A DNA stretch of 64,000 bases. Origin: Piper betle (Eukaryota; Streptophyta; Magnoliopsida; Piperales; Piperaceae). The notes under the pieces are model-generated. The model was not told the origin of the DNA. It ran no database searches and saw only the letters and a program-made list of their open reading frames with translations. Where the stretch lies: the NCBI GenBank assembly GCA_033002965.1, contig JAURVB010000740.1, positions 1-64,000 on the forward strand. The letters are read 5' to 3'. Each line of letters begins with the position of its first letter. Position 1 is the first letter of the stretch. This document shows positions 10,324 to 22,159 of this stretch, piece after piece. Both the position numbers and the translations under genes were made by a program.

Positions 10324-13300
10324 TGTAACACCCCAAATCCGGTCCACACTCATGAACCGAACCGGCATGTTACAGGCCCCGGTTAGGTCCGCTAACCCGA
10401 ACCTAACTCATGCGGATCCAATCTCGGCGTCTTAAGATGAAGATACGATCCATCATGAATGAATAAATGTGCAAAATCCTAACATGGTACTACATGAATA
10501 ACATGCAAATTAAATTTCACGCCATCACAATCACGAGCAAAATCGATGAAAATTCTAAAGTAAAACTGACAGAGTCTCCCCTAAAAGTGCAATTAGGGTC
10601 TACCCTGTCAAAACAATACATACCAATATATATACATATATCAACAATTTTAATCACACATAATTTAATATACTATATATTCATCATAGGACTTGGACCA
10701 CACTTCTGCTGCCCACTCTGATCATATCTCACCTCTTATCATCATGTCTTAGCATCATCTCATTTCATTTAATCATATCCTATCATGCCTCAAACATTTA
10801 ATCATAGCATTCACAAAATAATAACATAATAATACAATATTAAACATTCAGAAATCTAACATGTGTGTGCACAAGACCTCATTGCTCCTCCGTCCAAGCT
10901 GGCTCATCCATCTCGTGCTTATCACCTACATATATATAAGAAAAACGTCAGTAACAAGCGTTACTGGTCCGGAAAATAAAATAACTATAACAAACTGGCT
11001 ATGAGAGCAAACTCTCATCTGAAAGAAAACCATATACTTCCTCAAGAACACTCTGAAGGGCACTACTGAGGAGCCACTGGGCTGCAGACCCGGTAGCATC
11101 CCGAACTTACTGCTGCTGGTACTGTGCTACTCTCAGCACTTCTTTTTCAGTACTTCTCATGAAACTTTATCCTAAGCCCTCTCCGAACCTCCATATCTCT
11201 CCTGGCCTTGAGCACGAAGGCCGAGTACTCTCAGGCAGTCGCCTTTAGTACCCTTTGAACCACAAGTCCGGACATGCGCTGTACTAAACAGTACCCGTAA
11301 ACCTCCACGTTCTCCGGGTGTGAGGAACTCAAACGCGGAGTTATCAGGATCCCTCGGGAATGGAACAGTCCGCTGGCACTAATCCAGAGCCCGCTTTGAC
11401 TGTCACGGCATCCTCTGCATGGTACGTGCAGTCGGTTTCTCCATCTCTCGTCTCACTGAAAACTCGATAAAACTATATATATAGGCCTGGGAAGGGATTC
11501 ATATAATAGGCCCGAAGGCAACTTGTGGTGGATCTTGTTTTCGAAATCATCCTCGAGGGATCTCATCCTCGAGGGGTTATTAATCCGGAAATATTCGATT
11601 AAATGGCCCGAGTTAAGTGGGATCCGATAAAACGCCACTTAACCCGCCCTGCAATAATAAAATAAACATACAATGGAAGAGCGTAAAACAAGACGAGTCC
11701 TAAACGGACCTGGTAGAAGCTCCAAGCGTGTCATCGCGCCTAGGCGGCGAGCTCCTACTCCGTACCTACACATCAAAACTAAATACTAACGCCCGCTAAC
11801 TAAATGATGCATCAAACTCAATACACATCAATCACAATTCAATCATCAACAATCCAGCAACAGTTAAATAATCATAGAATTTAAATAATTCTAACTCATC
11901 CTAGTCATACCAATTTTATTGTGTTTTTCTAACTTCTGTCGTGATCCATTATCATGATCCAACTCGATCTATCTCATTAGATCACCTACATTCATCCATT
12001 CAAATCATGCATGTAACTTATCATTTTATCCCTAATTAGTCATTAATCACATCATGCGACTCATCGTTTCATCCATAATTAAGTATTAATCATATCAATA
12101 AACCAACCCTAGCATGCTGTACTAACAATCATCATCCATCTTAAATAAATCACTCGGAGGTAATTATACCTCACGTCGTCGGCAATCGGCGACGGCTAGG
12201 GTTCCGTCGCGCATCTCGGAGCTCAAATTCGGCGCTCATCGGCGTCCGAAGCTCGATCGGGCTCCACTGGGTGAGCCCCGCGGAAGATCCGGTGAATTCC
12301 AGCGAATTCCAGAAATTCCGATTTTCCGGCGGTTTTCCGACAGCTACTGGCGGTTTTCCGGCGACTTCCGGTGGTTTTCCGGCGACAATCGCCGGTGGCA
12401 TCTACTGGTCGGAAAGGGGTCGTGTTGGGTACCCTCGGAACCGGCTCGGCGAGCCCGACTCATCTATGACCTCAGCGTGGCCAATGGAGGCGGCGGCTCG
12501 CCGGAAAATGGCAAAACAGTGGCCGGCGGCGGTGGGTGGCTCGATCCGGCCGGCCATGGGCGGCGCTGGCCTCCGCTCCGGTCGGGGAAGGTCGCTGGGG
12601 GGTCGAGGACGTCGAGGCGACCACTCGATCACGGCGGCGACGGTCGCCGGCGGCGGAATCGGCAACGTGACCGCAACGCGGCCGCGGCGTCGCGGCGCGG
12701 TTTCCTCGCGTCGCGGCGGTCCGATGGGGCCGGACCTGGTCGGGGCGGCAGGGCGACGCCGTGGCCGGGCTGGGCGGCGTCGATCGGCGGCCAGGCGGCG
12801 CCGGCCGTGGCGGCGGTGGCGCGCGAACAGGGGCGGCGCGGCGAGGGTTTGGGCGCGGGGAAGAAATGTCGGGGTGAAAATGGGTGGCAAACATCGTAAA
12901 TAATACTTGACTCGTCTCCGGCTCGAGTCAAGTATCATAACTAACTCGTATTAAATCCTAAAAAATTTCATAAAAATCGGGAAAAATCCCGTAAAATCAA
13001 ACAACACCAAAAAAATTATAATGACATGCTCTAGAACTATCAACCCACCCAAACTGCCCGAACGCGTCCTAACGCGGTAAACGGCCTAATACTAATTCTA
13101 CGATCCACTATATATAAAAATAATTAAAAAAATGACTGGCATACTCTCATATATCTGATAACTCATTCTGTTCTGCTGTATTCATGACGTTATCATCATA
13201 TATTTGGGTACGCATGACCCTCATAGCTCATACACGCGACCGGCGTCGGCTCGGTACACGTGTCCTGAAACTGACTCAACTCGAAAAATAACGGTCGACC

Positions 13301-13347
13301 CGACCGGTTCTGAATATAAAACCCTAACTCGAATCGTGGGTTTTACA
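10324..13347 (-). mobile_element. Inner solo LTR, family B, inserted in the outer LTR
   Basis: Termini are TGTAACACC at 10324 and TTTTACA ending at 13347 (3024 bp), flanked by a perfect 5-bp TSD GATGA (10319-10323 and 13348-13352). It lies in the opposite orientation to the LTR it interrupts, so the two form a long inverted repeat. Spot comparison over the U3 module (9361-9475 against 11660-11775) suggests about 95% identity. The GC-rich segment 12270-12940 has long ORFs on both strands that are compositional. Confidence 0.92.
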
Positions 13348-13352
13348 GATGA

Positions 13353-13864
13353 TGCTATCATATTGTGAATGATGTGAAATACTAAGACATGATAGAATAT
13401 GATTAAACGCAATGAGATAATGTTATGACATGATGAAAAGCTAAGATATGATGATAAGAAGGTGAGATGTGATCAGAGTGCGCAGCAGAAGTATGGCCAA
13501 GTTCTATAATGAATATACAGTATATTAGATTATGTGTGATTAAAATTATTGATATATGCATATATATTGGTATGTATTGTTTTGACAGGGTGGATCCTAA
13601 TTGCACTTTTGGGAAATTCTGTCCGTTTTATTTTAGAATTTTTATTGAGTTTAATCGTAATGGTATTGGTGTGTGCTTGAATTGCATGTCATTCATGTAG
13701 TACCACGTTAGGGTTGTATATTCATCAATGCATTGCTGAGTCGTATCTTCATCTTAAGACGCCGAGTTGGATCCGCATGAGTTAGGTTCGGGTTGGCTGA
13801 CCTAACCGGGGCCTGTAACATGCCAGTTCGGTTCACGAGTGTGGACCGGATTTGGGGTGTTACA
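13353..13864 (+). mobile_element. Outer solo LTR, family B (right part)
   Basis: This is the continuation of the LTR begun at 7862. Its end, rich in CCGG and AACC motifs, is the reverse complement of the start of the inner LTR. It ends GGTGTTACA at 13864, followed by GGGAG. Confidence 0.88.
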
Positions 13865-13869
13865 GGGAG

Positions 13870-14248
13870 AATGTTTGGCCATGCCTTGATTTTTGCTTTG
13901 AAAGTGTGTCATTTTCGAATTGGTTCACTAGGAGCTGTACCTAGCCTGGAACCTACCTGGATTCAATTAATTATCCCCTCAAACATAAAGTTAACTTTAT
14001 CTACGAAGAGCACAAAATAATCTCACTTACAACGAAAGAACGCGCCTAGTAAAGCAGTAAATAATTACTTGAAAACACATTAAAAAATATTGTAAAGAAA
14101 ACAATTCATGTTCCTCACAAAAACCCACCTCCCAACCCTAATTTTTCACACATTAAGAAACTCACTTTCCTCATTTTTATTGCCCATCTTTATATCACTT
14201 ACATCCTTATATCATTGCATCTAAGTGTTATTCATAAACTCAAATACT
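13870..14248. other. Spacer between solo LTRs
   Basis: AT-rich single-copy-looking DNA with no recognisable gene. It separates the nested family-B LTRs from the family-A solo LTR. Confidence 0.5.
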
Positions 14249-16516
14249 CTGCTTGTAACAACCCGTTTCGGCTCACCCGTGAACCGACCCGAAAATGTCA
14301 CCGGCGACCGAACCGTTCGCTAATCTACTGGGTTCGGTTAAGCCGACCCGGATCTGCCCTCGGTGTCTCAAGATGGAGATACAAACATGAAATGCATGGA
14401 TGGGATGCGTGGGTTCTAACGTAGTCCTACATGCATGCTATGATGTGCAAGCAAAACAAAACCATGCAACGGCAAGAAGATTTAAATTAAAAATTATCCA
14501 CAACAAGGGTATATAAATATTTTATCAAAATACGATAAAACATGATAATCTACCGTAGCATTCATCATTATCTCTTTCGTTTCAATTGAACCGAGCCTGA
14601 ACTCCAAACTCACTACTCATTCACATTTATCCATTCATTTCATATCAAGCAATTTATCTAAACAAACACATCAAAATTATCATTCACGTAGCAATAACAC
14701 ACCGTCATTATAGATTACACGCGGTAGGTACATGTGTGCGCGGTTCCGTGCTGCTCCTCCGCAGTCCCGATAGCTTTCATCCCTCGCATTTCTCACCTAC
14801 ATATATATAGAAAAACCGTCAGTAACGAGTGTTACCGGCCCGGAAAATAACTAATATCAATCTGGCACAGGAGAGCAAACTCTCCTGTTGAATCAAAACC
14901 ATATACTTCCTCAAGAACTCTCATCAGGGCACATACGGGAGTCGTCGCCCTCGGGTCGACAGCGTCCCCCTATCTTTCACATTCTCATGCCTCGGCCATT
15001 TCTCTATCGCTTCTCGCATCAAATCTCATTCCTTTCCAACCTCTGCACCTTCCATATTACTCCTGGCCTTGAGCACGAAGACCGAGTACTCTCGGGCAGT
15101 CGCCTTCAGTACCCTTTGAAACCACAAGTCTAGACATGCATTGCAATGCAGTACCCGTGAACCTCCACACTTCTCCGGGTTTGAGGAACTCAAAGGTGGA
15201 GTTGTCAAGATCCCTCGGGAATGAAACGGCCCGCACACCATTCCAGAGCTCACTATCGACACACACGTGCCCGCTCGCGTAGCACGGTAGTCGGATTTCC
15301 CTCATTCAATCTCTCACTGAAAACGCGAAAACTATACATATATAAAGGTCTGGGTTGGGATTTATACAATAGGCCCGAAGGCAACGTGAGCTGGATCTGA
15401 AGTTCGAAAACAAACTCGAGGGATCTCATCCTCGAGGGTTATTAATCCGGAAAATTGTTGGCTAAATGGCCCGAGTTAAGTGGGATCCGATAAAACGCCA
15501 CTTAACACGTCCTGCATGTAATAAATCAAATACACAATAGAATAGCGTAAATCAGAGAACGAGTCCTAAAACGGACCTGGTAGAAGCTCCAAACGGGTCC
15601 ACGCGCCTAGGCGGCGAGCTCCTACACCGTACCTACACAATCAAGCTAAAAACTAACGCCCGCATGATGAATCACACATCCTATAGCATGCACACACAAT
15701 CAACACAATCACGCATTAATCAACACACATCAACCTATATCAATTCTAGCAAGTCTACTTAGGCTAGTTTGCATTAGATCATGATCATTACCTAGTTACC
15801 CTAATTAGTTTCTTAGCTTCCATTTTTAACACCACTCAATCAAACAAATTTCACATTTTTATCCTTAATCAAATCTACATTTATATATATTATTATAACA
15901 CACAATTCACCAATCCTAGCATGCAATTCTAATAATCAATACTTTCAAATAATTAAATTAAAATAAATTATACCTCGCGTCGTCGAAAATCAGCGACGGC
16001 TAGGGTTTCCATTTCGTGGCTCGAAACTCGAATTCGGCACCTAGCGGCGTCCGAAGTCCGATCAGATTGGACCAGGTATGTTCGGCGGATGATCCGGCGA
16101 ATTTCCCACGAATCCAATTTTCCGGCGGTTTCGGCGGTTTTTGGCGACGATTCGGGACGGGGCAATCAAGGGGTTTATCGGCACCAGCTCGACGAGCTTG
16201 GTCCAATGGTGGTGTCAAACAGGGTAGCCAAGGCGGCGATGGCCATCGACTGCGGAATCAAAAATGGGCGGCGGCGGCGTGCTCCGATCGGGCTGCGGCC
16301 GGCCTCGACGACGGTCGGGATGATGGGGGAAACGTCGACGATGGCGTGGGGGTGGTCGTCGGGGTCACGGCGGCGGCGGCGCAGCCCGGACGGCAGCGAA
16401 TCGACGAGGGAGGCGGCGCGGCTTGTGGGGCGATTCTGGCGTCGTGGCGGCGAGACGATGGCCGGGGTGGGTCGTGGCGGCACGACGACTGCACGGCGGG
16501 GCGGGGCGGCGGCGGC

Positions 16517-17122
16517 TAGGGGTGCTAATTGAGCGAGCGAGCCGAGCTCAATATGTGTTCGAACTCGGCTCGAATAGTTCGAAACTCGTTCGAACTCGAC
16601 TCGAGATCGAACGAGTTTTGGACATACATACTCGAGTTCGACTCGAATATCTTTTATGTGTTGGTCGACTCGAGCTCGAATATACTTAAACTGTTTAATT
16701 TTGTGAGCTCGTTCGTTAGTTCGAAACCAGCTCGATTAAAAGTCAAAAGTACCTCACTTTAAAAAAAATGAGGCCAATGTGGTTTGAACCCACAAACTTT
16801 AAGTCATCAAGGTGAATACTTACCATCTCAACTATCTTGCTTCTTTGTTAAATATATTGCATATATATATATATAAATATAATATAATATAAAGACTATA
16901 TTATTATATTATTTTATCGAGTCGAGTTTGAGTCGAGCTACGAGTCGAGTTCGAGTTATAACCGAGTCGAGTCGAGTCGAACACGACCTTGCTCAAACTC
17001 GGCTCGTAAGATTCGAGTTCGGTCGAGTTCGAGTCGAGCATTTAAATGTCAAGTTTCGAGTCGAGTCAAGCCGAGCCGAACGCTAAATGCTCACGAGCTG
17101 GCTCGCTCAATTAACAACCCTA
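16517..17122. mobile_element. Non-autonomous hAT-like element in the solo LTR
   Basis: The termini are imperfect inverted repeats: TAGGGGTGCTAATTGAGC at the left and, on the other strand at the right, TAGGGTTGTTAATTGAGC. The flanks GCGGCGGC (16509-16516) and GCGGTGGC (17123-17130) are an 8-bp TSD with one mismatch, the hAT pattern. Both ends carry dense GAGCTCGA / TCGAGTTCGA motifs, the kind of subterminal repeats hAT transposases bind. There is no transposase ORF. A tRNA-like segment sits in the middle. A second, older copy is at 56406-56968. Confidence 0.8.
16766..16850 (-). ncRNA. tRNA-like segment with internal Pol III promoter boxes
   Basis: On the minus strand TAGTTGAGATGG (16823-16834) resembles an A box and GGGTTCAAACC (16781-16791) a B box, 31 nt apart, which is tRNA-like spacing. 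A possible anticodon-arm-like stretch lies between them. A T run (A's on the plus strand at 16761-16768) follows, as in a Pol III terminator. It is not an intact tRNA gene. It looks like a degenerate tRNA or the head of a SINE carried in the hAT-like element. The related copy at 56627-56690 has lost its B box. Confidence 0.4.
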
Positions 17123-17689
17123 GCGGTGGCGGCAGCAAGGGTTTGGGGTGAGGAAGGTCGGGAGGGAGAAAAATACCCTCAATGACAGTTTCGTAAATAA
17201 GTATTGACTTGATTCCTACTCGAGTCAAAATAATAACTAGTTCGTAATAAATTCTTTAAAAAATCTAGAAAAATATGGAAAAATTCCATAAAATAAAACA
17301 AACACAACAACATCCAAATGGCATGCTCTATAACTAATAACCCACCCGAATATAATCCAACACGTCCTAACGCGTTACTCGGCCTAAAACTATTTCTTCG
17401 ATCAAACATATAAAAAGAAAAAAAATACTGCATACTTTCATATATTCTGATAACTCATTTCTCACCATCTTCTCGACGTTATCATCATATATTCAGGTAC
17501 ACCAGACTCTCATCGCTCATAACTCACAGCTGGCATCGGCTCAGCACGCGGTTCATGAAACTGACTCGACTCGTACCAACGGTCGAACCGACTGGTTCGG
17601 TAACGTAAAACCCTGGCTCGAGTCACGGGTTTTACACTGCTTTTACCAAGGTCAATTAGACTAAGAAACCCACCACCTTCCTTCAAACT

Positions 17690-18400
17690 CACCTTTTCCA
17701 TCTTCAGCTTATCTAAATTCTTACGCATTATGTCACTTACAAATTAAGGTAAAAAAAATTTACTTTCTTCAACTTCATTTTCCTCCCTCATCTGCACAGC
17801 AACTAAGTTCTTACTTCATCTTATCTAAATTCTTACTTATAAACTCACCCCCATCTCTTCACCACCACTACCCCCCCTCTCTCCTCCCACCCCCACACTT
17901 TCACTAAGTTCAATTTCAATGACAGACCCACTTTCAACTTTCCCCCATCTCATCTAAACTTTTATTTATTAACTTATTTAAAAATTATCATAAGAAACTT
18001 ACCTTTTTCATATTCTTTCCCCTCAACCCATCTCTCCACCACCACACCTAATTTTATATTAAAAAACTCACTTAACCACCCACTTTCTTCATCTACCTCC
18101 CTTACCTTCACCTCACCTAAATTCTTATTTAACTAATTTAAATTCTTATTCATAAACTCAATTAAAACAAAAGAATTTCCTTAATAAAATGGTAGAAAAT
18201 AATAGGATAATATGTAAAAAAATTGCTGTACCAAAAAAACTCAAGTCCTTATCAAAAATCACTTTCTTCACCTTCTTCCTCCCCCACGCAATAGCCACCT
18301 TTATCATTTACTTCATCTATTTCTTCCCCATTATCACCTCATCTAAATTTTTCACAAAAAACTCTCCTCTTTACAATTATTTCACCTAAATTTGTATTTT
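17690..18400. repeat. Degenerate pyrimidine-rich direct repeats
   Basis: The motif CATCTAAATTCTTACTTA with variants, usually followed by AAACTCAC, recurs near 17700, 17820, 17950, 18110, 18330 and 18380 in a strongly C/T/A-biased stretch. Spacing is irregular. No coding potential was seen. Confidence 0.55.
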
Positions 18401-20648
18401 AAAACCCACTTATAAGGTGAGGTAAATGTGGGGAGGAAAGTAAAGATGATGTGCTTCTTATTATACAAAATTCACCCACCTTGCCTTTCTCTCCAAGAGT
18501 AAGAAACACAACTTTCTCATTTTTACTTTTCTCGTATTCACCTTCTCCGCATAGTAAAAAATCCACCTTTCTAACTAATTGGATTTTTTTTAACATAAAC
18601 TTTTTTAACATATTTTGAAATTGTTTTCTACATTTTTATTAGGGTTTATTTGATTTGATAGATTATGAGAGAAAGAAAAAGAATAGGACGTAAGAAAGAA
18701 AAAAGACAAAAAAAGAAAATTTGATTTTGTTATTATTTCCTCTTATGTATTTGGTTAGAAAAAAATGAAAATTATAAAATAATATTCTCACTTTCCATCG
18801 TTTCTTCACATTTTTTGCAGGAAAATAATTTATGAAGAAGTTTTCCACTTGATGAAAAATAGATTTATTTTTTCACATTTTCTTTAAACCAAACAAGTAA
18901 AACGTTAGAAAAGTATAATTTTTTACATTTTCTTTCTCTTTCTCATGATCCAAACAGACCTAAGTGAATTCTTTTGTTAGAGGTAGATTCACGTTATTTC
19001 CGTTCAAAGTTAATTTTTTTCTATTTATGATAATGGTTAGTAGAAAAAAACAGTAGGAGACTAAAACTCCCTTTGTTATTAACCACCCGTATTATATTGG
19101 GACTTGGGATTGATAAAATATGACTCCACTTTGCTGCATTAATTATAAAAAAGGATTAAAACAGTGCCCATAAAAAAAGTATTGTAGGACACTTCCATCA
19201 CAAGATCAAAAAATACTTTTTGACACATAATTAATCAATCATCCATGCTTACAGCTTACATATTAAAATTTTAGGCCTGGTTGTCATACAATCACTGGCT
19301 ACTTAATCTTAAACAATGCTTCCAACTTGACCCATTTCACATGTTCTCAAGTTCTCACAACATTAACAATAGCAGTTCATGTTTATTGACTTTTAAGTTT
19401 TAACAAGTAATCATCAACTGGACATCGGATGAGTAGAGTAAGATCATCAATCCAATTCCAGAGATGCTAATAGAGCTGTGGAACTCATTGATTCTAGTTT
19501 CTTCATCCAATTATATGAATTGAGATATTTACCATGATTCTCCATCTTGTCTGTCTGCAATCTTCTAGGTAAGATCTGTGTAGCACTTGCTTCCATACCT
19601 CACATGCTGTGCAATTTCCACGACCATCTTCCCAGCTTAAATAAATGCTATCCTCATTCCCTGCCTACCTCCAGTCCTACATTCATCCTACCGAACTCTG
19701 GAAAAAAGAATGGTACCCAGCTCAAGTGATTCCTCCTCCTTTAAATGTTAGCCAAGATTCCTTCCACCATTCATACCAGTGGGAATTTTAGCTGTAGTGG
19801 ACTCTGAGAAGGCAGGAGAGCTCGCCACGAGTCGTTGTCTCTCTAAGATGAGGTAGAAGAAAGGCAAATAAAGAGGAAACACTTTCTTCCATATCTCCTT
19901 CGGCTATTTTTGTTTCACTGGCAGCAAAAAGGTGACCCACCTGTTGATGATAAGCTCTGAACTTAATCAGATAGATAGGAATTGATCAATCCTACTCCAA
20001 CTCATCTTTCTTTGCTTTGTTTTTTTGCTCCTTGTCTTTGTGGCCAAATGGTACACGGTCCTACCATTGTTATTACGTGATGATAAAGATAAAGGCCTGC
20101 TCAGATTTGCTGTAGCTAAACCTCCTCTGCTTCCAGCTCTTAACCTTGCATTTCAAAGCTTCATCGCCGCTTTTTTCTTCAATTTAAGGAAAGGGTGGCC
20201 ATTGGGTGATTGTGGGTTTGTTTGATTTTTGCTTAGACTTTCGACAATCTCTACCAATCGACTTATTTGTTCGGTATTGGCGTGTGAGTATAAAGCCTCT
20301 CTTCTAGTGCCTGTTGTCAACTTTCGTTAATCACCATCCTATAGGACTCGAACGCTTTCTACCCTTCTCTTTCTCTTGATCATGGTGACAAGTTCTGAAT
20401 ATGCCTCTGTTGTATTTCAATATATGTATGCACTTCTCATGTAGCTTGTAACTGTTAATTCATTTCATTTTCTTTATCTATATGTCTGGATCTTTGTGCT
20501 TTTCAAATGTTTTTGTTTTCCTCAAGTGGTGTTTGATTGGATCTCTTGTCAGGACGCTCGTTCATCACTCTTGTTAAAGCTTGGGAGAGGGAATTACCCT
20601 ACAATTTCATCAAAGTTTGAGTTAGATATATAAGAGCATAAAACTAAG
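18400..20648. other. Intergenic and upstream region of the 20649 gene
   Basis: AT-rich to about 19500, with no gene recognised. Between about 19900 and 20648 there are features compatible with a 5' UTR split by an intron, for example an acceptor-like TCTTGTCAG near 20552. A transcript would be needed to show this. Confidence 0.35.
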
Positions 20649-21709
20649 ATGGTGGTGTTCGATCAAGAAGCTTCGACAAAGAAAAAGGATAGAAGCGAAA
20701 GTGTTGTATTGGACATGGAGATTCTTTCATCAAATGTTTCTGATAATGGTGATTACACCTCTTCACCAGCAATGAATGTAACCTCCCTTCTTTCTCTTAT
20801 TACTTGTTTGTTTCTATAATCTATTCTCTGTTTCACAACCAACATCATAGTTTATTCATGTTTGTATTAAGACATGTTTGTCTCAACTTGGTATTCATGG
20901 CTGGGTTGTTGCATTACAGAGAAGTCTGTCGCGTAAAGCTTTCAACTGGTTGGAAAGAAAGACTTGCGAGGAAAGGGACTCAGGCACATCCTTTTCAATT
21001 AAAGGTTAGGCAACCATTTTTGCTTCAAGCATTCTCCTTCCTTCTTTATCTCCGTTTCATATAGGAGTCCACCAATCAAAGGCTGTGTTAAGTTGATAAC
21101 TCAATGTCAAAAACAGGGTTACAATTTGTTAGTCCCAACATATACAATTTAACAAGCTATTATCAAAGATAGAACATTGTTACTAGAGGGTAGTCAGAGA
21201 TTTCCTGGCTCCAATTTAGTTTGGAAAGGTTACGTCAATAACCATTTCCCTCCATTATATGATTCCAGTTTGCAAGTCAGTTCTTTGTCAACACGTTAAC
21301 TCACCGTGATGTGTGGGAAACACTTGACTGTTAAAAAGAGTGCTAGAGTGGGTTACATAATTCTTGCCTTCAGATTGCGTCGAATGTTAGATTGGTATGT
21401 TGGATTACAGGTGGAGAACATTCCACCAGCGGCAACGAAAGCAGAGTCGGCCTCCGGCGAAACATGAGTAGCAGCCGGCGGGCCTCTCCATGGCTCGACC
21501 CTCTCCGTGTTCTTCTCTTCTTTGCCACTTTGTAAGCCTTTTTTTCTTTGGGCACTGCTACTAACCGGCTTCAATTGCTTTGGAAGAATTACTGATTTGG
21601 ACTGGTGGGATGATGTTGCAGGTCTAGCATGGGGACAATATTGCTCATATACTTCACTCTTTCAACCACAAATATCAATGGAGATGATGGGAATGCGTTT
21701 CAGTCTTAG
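20649..21709 (+). CDS. Small single-pass membrane protein, plant-specific, unknown function
   Basis: Four exons join in frame: 20649..20777, 20920..21004, 21411..21531 and 21622..21709. All introns are GT-AG (donors AAT|GTAACC, AAAG|GTTAGG, TTT|GTAAGC). The product is 140 aa. The first half is Ser- and Lys/Arg-rich and hydrophilic, including RSLSRKAFNWLERK at 44-57, a likely phosphorylatable basic patch. A single hydrophobic segment (about 103-124, from DPLRVLLFFATL) follows, then a short polar tail, suggesting an anchored protein with its N-terminus in the cytosol. The pattern (basic Ser-rich region, W-L-D-P-x-R, LFFATLSSMGT membrane segment) agrees with a family of small plant membrane proteins I recall only as uncharacterised. 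Its 3' end faces the GA2ox gene. Confidence 0.78.
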
Positions 21710-22159
21710 CAGTTGACAGACATTTCTGTTAATGCTTCTTCCAACTCATGCTCCAACATTCTGCTTGATTGGTTCCCAGATTATTGCTTTAAACTAAGTA
21801 CTTCTTGAGATTTAAAGTTTTTGCGTACCAAAGTGCCATTGCAGATTGTACATTGCATGGCTTGCACGTAAGCTTTGTGGAATTTCAGTTAATATCTTTA
21901 AAAATGAAGAACATTGCTACTGCATTATCTTTCAAGCATAATTGTTTTTAAGGATAGTAGTTTGAACTTTGAACAGATCGCGAACTCTGTAAATGGTTAT
22001 TTCACTATGCATATTGACAAGCAAGAAGAACACATTGTTTACCATCGTCTATAATCATCTAGACCTTATATGAAATCGATCAATATGTTCGGTAGATCCT
22101 ATCTAGGTGAACCTATGCCTTTCTCCTTTTATCGTCTATTGTAGACTAGTGGTGCCTTG
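21710..22159. other. Convergent intergenic region
   Basis: It holds the 3' ends of the membrane-protein gene (+) and the GA2ox gene (-). No further gene was seen. Overlapping antisense 3' UTRs are possible. Confidence 0.6.

Larger units (their letters stand above)
14254..17636 (-). mobile_element. Solo LTR, family A (same family as the intact Tekay element)
   Basis: It starts TGTAACAACCCG at 14254 and ends TTTTACA at 17636, with a perfect 5-bp TSD CTGCT at 14249-14253 and 17637-17641. Sequence and order of modules match the LTRs at 35206 and 43000: GC-rich block, paired CTCGAG motifs, U3 palindrome at 15472-15509, and TATA box on the minus strand near 15340. The length of 3383 bp includes a 606-bp hAT-like insertion plus one copy of its 8-bp TSD; without these it is about 2770 bp. 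No internal retrotransposon sequence remains. Confidence 0.93.

Noticed and set aside
12271..12938. Long overlapping ORFs on both strands (up to 210 aa)
   Set aside because: They lie in the GC-rich block of a family-B LTR. The absence of stops follows from base composition, and equivalent blocks in the other LTRs have different, shifted frames.
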